DNA of 64,000 nucleotides from Adhaeribacter radiodurans. Its GTDB lineage: Bacteria > Bacteroidota > Bacteroidia > Cytophagales > Hymenobacteraceae. Both the position numbers and the translations under genes were made by a program. The stretch covers positions 3,224,001 through 3,288,000 of the forward strand of contig NZ_CP055153.1 of NCBI RefSeq assembly GCF_014075995.1, in the 5' to 3' direction. Of this stretch, positions 63,785-64,000 are shown one piece after another; position 1 is the stretch's first letter; each line of letters starts with the position of its first letter. The notes under the pieces are model-generated. The model was not told the DNA's origin. It did not search any database and saw nothing but the letters and a program-made list of their open reading frames with translations.

Positions 63785-64000
63785 GCGTTACATTCTCTTC
63801 TATGGCATCCGGCGCTGCTAAAGCCAACCCAATCAAAAACCAGATATATAAAAATTGAAGCTGTATCCCTAACAAACATATTAAACAGAATATCATAATG
63901 GCATCTTGTGATATAAGGGAGAAAGGAGCATATCTTTTATAAATTTGCCATAAAAGGTAAATAAATAAAGTAAACCCAATAATCCCATTTTCAATTAATA
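63771..64000 (-). CDS. C-terminus of a polytopic membrane protein, O-antigen polymerase-like (partial)
   Basis: 76 codons to a TGA at 63771-63773; the 5' end lies past the window. Two clear membrane helices (GIIGFTLFIYLLWQIYKRY and AIMIFCLICLLGIQLQFLYIWFLIGLALA) and an acidic tail (APDAIEENVTHEQE). The LIENGIIGFTLF and FLYIWFLIGLALA ends resemble the last helices of O-antigen polymerases/ligases. Translationally coupled to the GT4 gene by overlap. Family call is tentative. Confidence 0.7.
   Translation of the reverse strand, partial: LIENGIIGFTLFIYLLWQIYKRYAPFSLISQDAIMIFCLICLLGIQLQFLYIWFLIGLALAAPDAIEENVTHEQE

Overview
The window looks like a chromosomal segment of an aerobic, non-fermenting member of the Bacteroidota, order Cytophagales, probably Hymenobacteraceae (Adhaeribacter/Hymenobacter-like). 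This is inferred from a gliding-motility/T9SS type B C-terminal domain protein, HAE-1 RND efflux with a TolC partner, CheB-CheR-PAS-kinase hybrids, PA0069-type radical SAM protein, near absence of Shine-Dalgarno sites, TAnnTTTG-type promoter boxes and many GH/sulfatase genes. No rRNA, tRNA or CRISPR array was seen.

Layout. 1-2.7 kb (minus): a redox/two-component module made of a response regulator fused to a thioredoxin-reductase-like flavoprotein (cut by the window edge), a cyclic-nucleotide-domain histidine kinase and a small conserved protein. 3.1-5.6 kb (plus): a probable D-apionate lactonase-like protein and a zinc-ribbon protein. 5.7-12.3 kb (plus): a light-sensing cluster of heme oxygenase (makes biliverdin), a bacteriophytochrome photosensory core without a kinase, and a 1377-residue CheB/CheR/PAS/histidine-kinase hybrid. 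12.3-21.7 kb: small membrane and secreted proteins, a radical SAM protein, M3 and M13 metallopeptidases and an alkyltransferase-like DNA repair protein. 22-27.7 kb: a tripartite RND efflux system. 27.7-28.4 kb: a repeat-rich gap with two copies of a palindromic repeat family, one inside a MITE-like element. 28.4-36 kb (minus): M48 peptidase with YjgN, a GH5-like glycosidase, a sulfatase and a PBP4-type carboxypeptidase, interrupted by a 590-bp nested inverted repeat.

36.3-40.1 kb is the most unusual part. It is a run of single-gene units, all on the minus strand, with unrelated products (small membrane protein, a LamG lipoprotein with an in-frame stop, SnoaL-like, unknown, YD-repeat lipoprotein, membrane protein). 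Each is followed at its stop codon by an imperfect palindrome of about 54-131 bp with ends resembling integron attC core sites. I interpret it as an integron-like cassette array (a cluster of attC-like sites without a visible integrase).

40.2-43.5 kb (minus): uronate isomerase and tagaturonate reductase, with two LacI-type operator-like palindromes 21 bp apart upstream. 43.9-46 kb: succinyl-CoA:3-oxoacid CoA-transferase subunits split by a low-affinity iron permease-like gene. 46-52.4 kb: GNAT-nitrilase fusion, hisS (with an AT-rich internal block suggesting mosaicism), a histidine-ammonia-lyase homologue that has lost the MIO motif, and a T9SS cargo protein. 52.5-57.8 kb: a PAS sensor lacking an ATPase domain, YbaB, a GT2, PspC and the pyruvate dehydrogenase E1 beta subunit. 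57.8-64 kb (minus): an exopolysaccharide/O-antigen locus (initiating phosphoglycosyltransferase, two GT4s, FkbM methyltransferase, O-antigen ligase/polymerase-like proteins), running off the window end.
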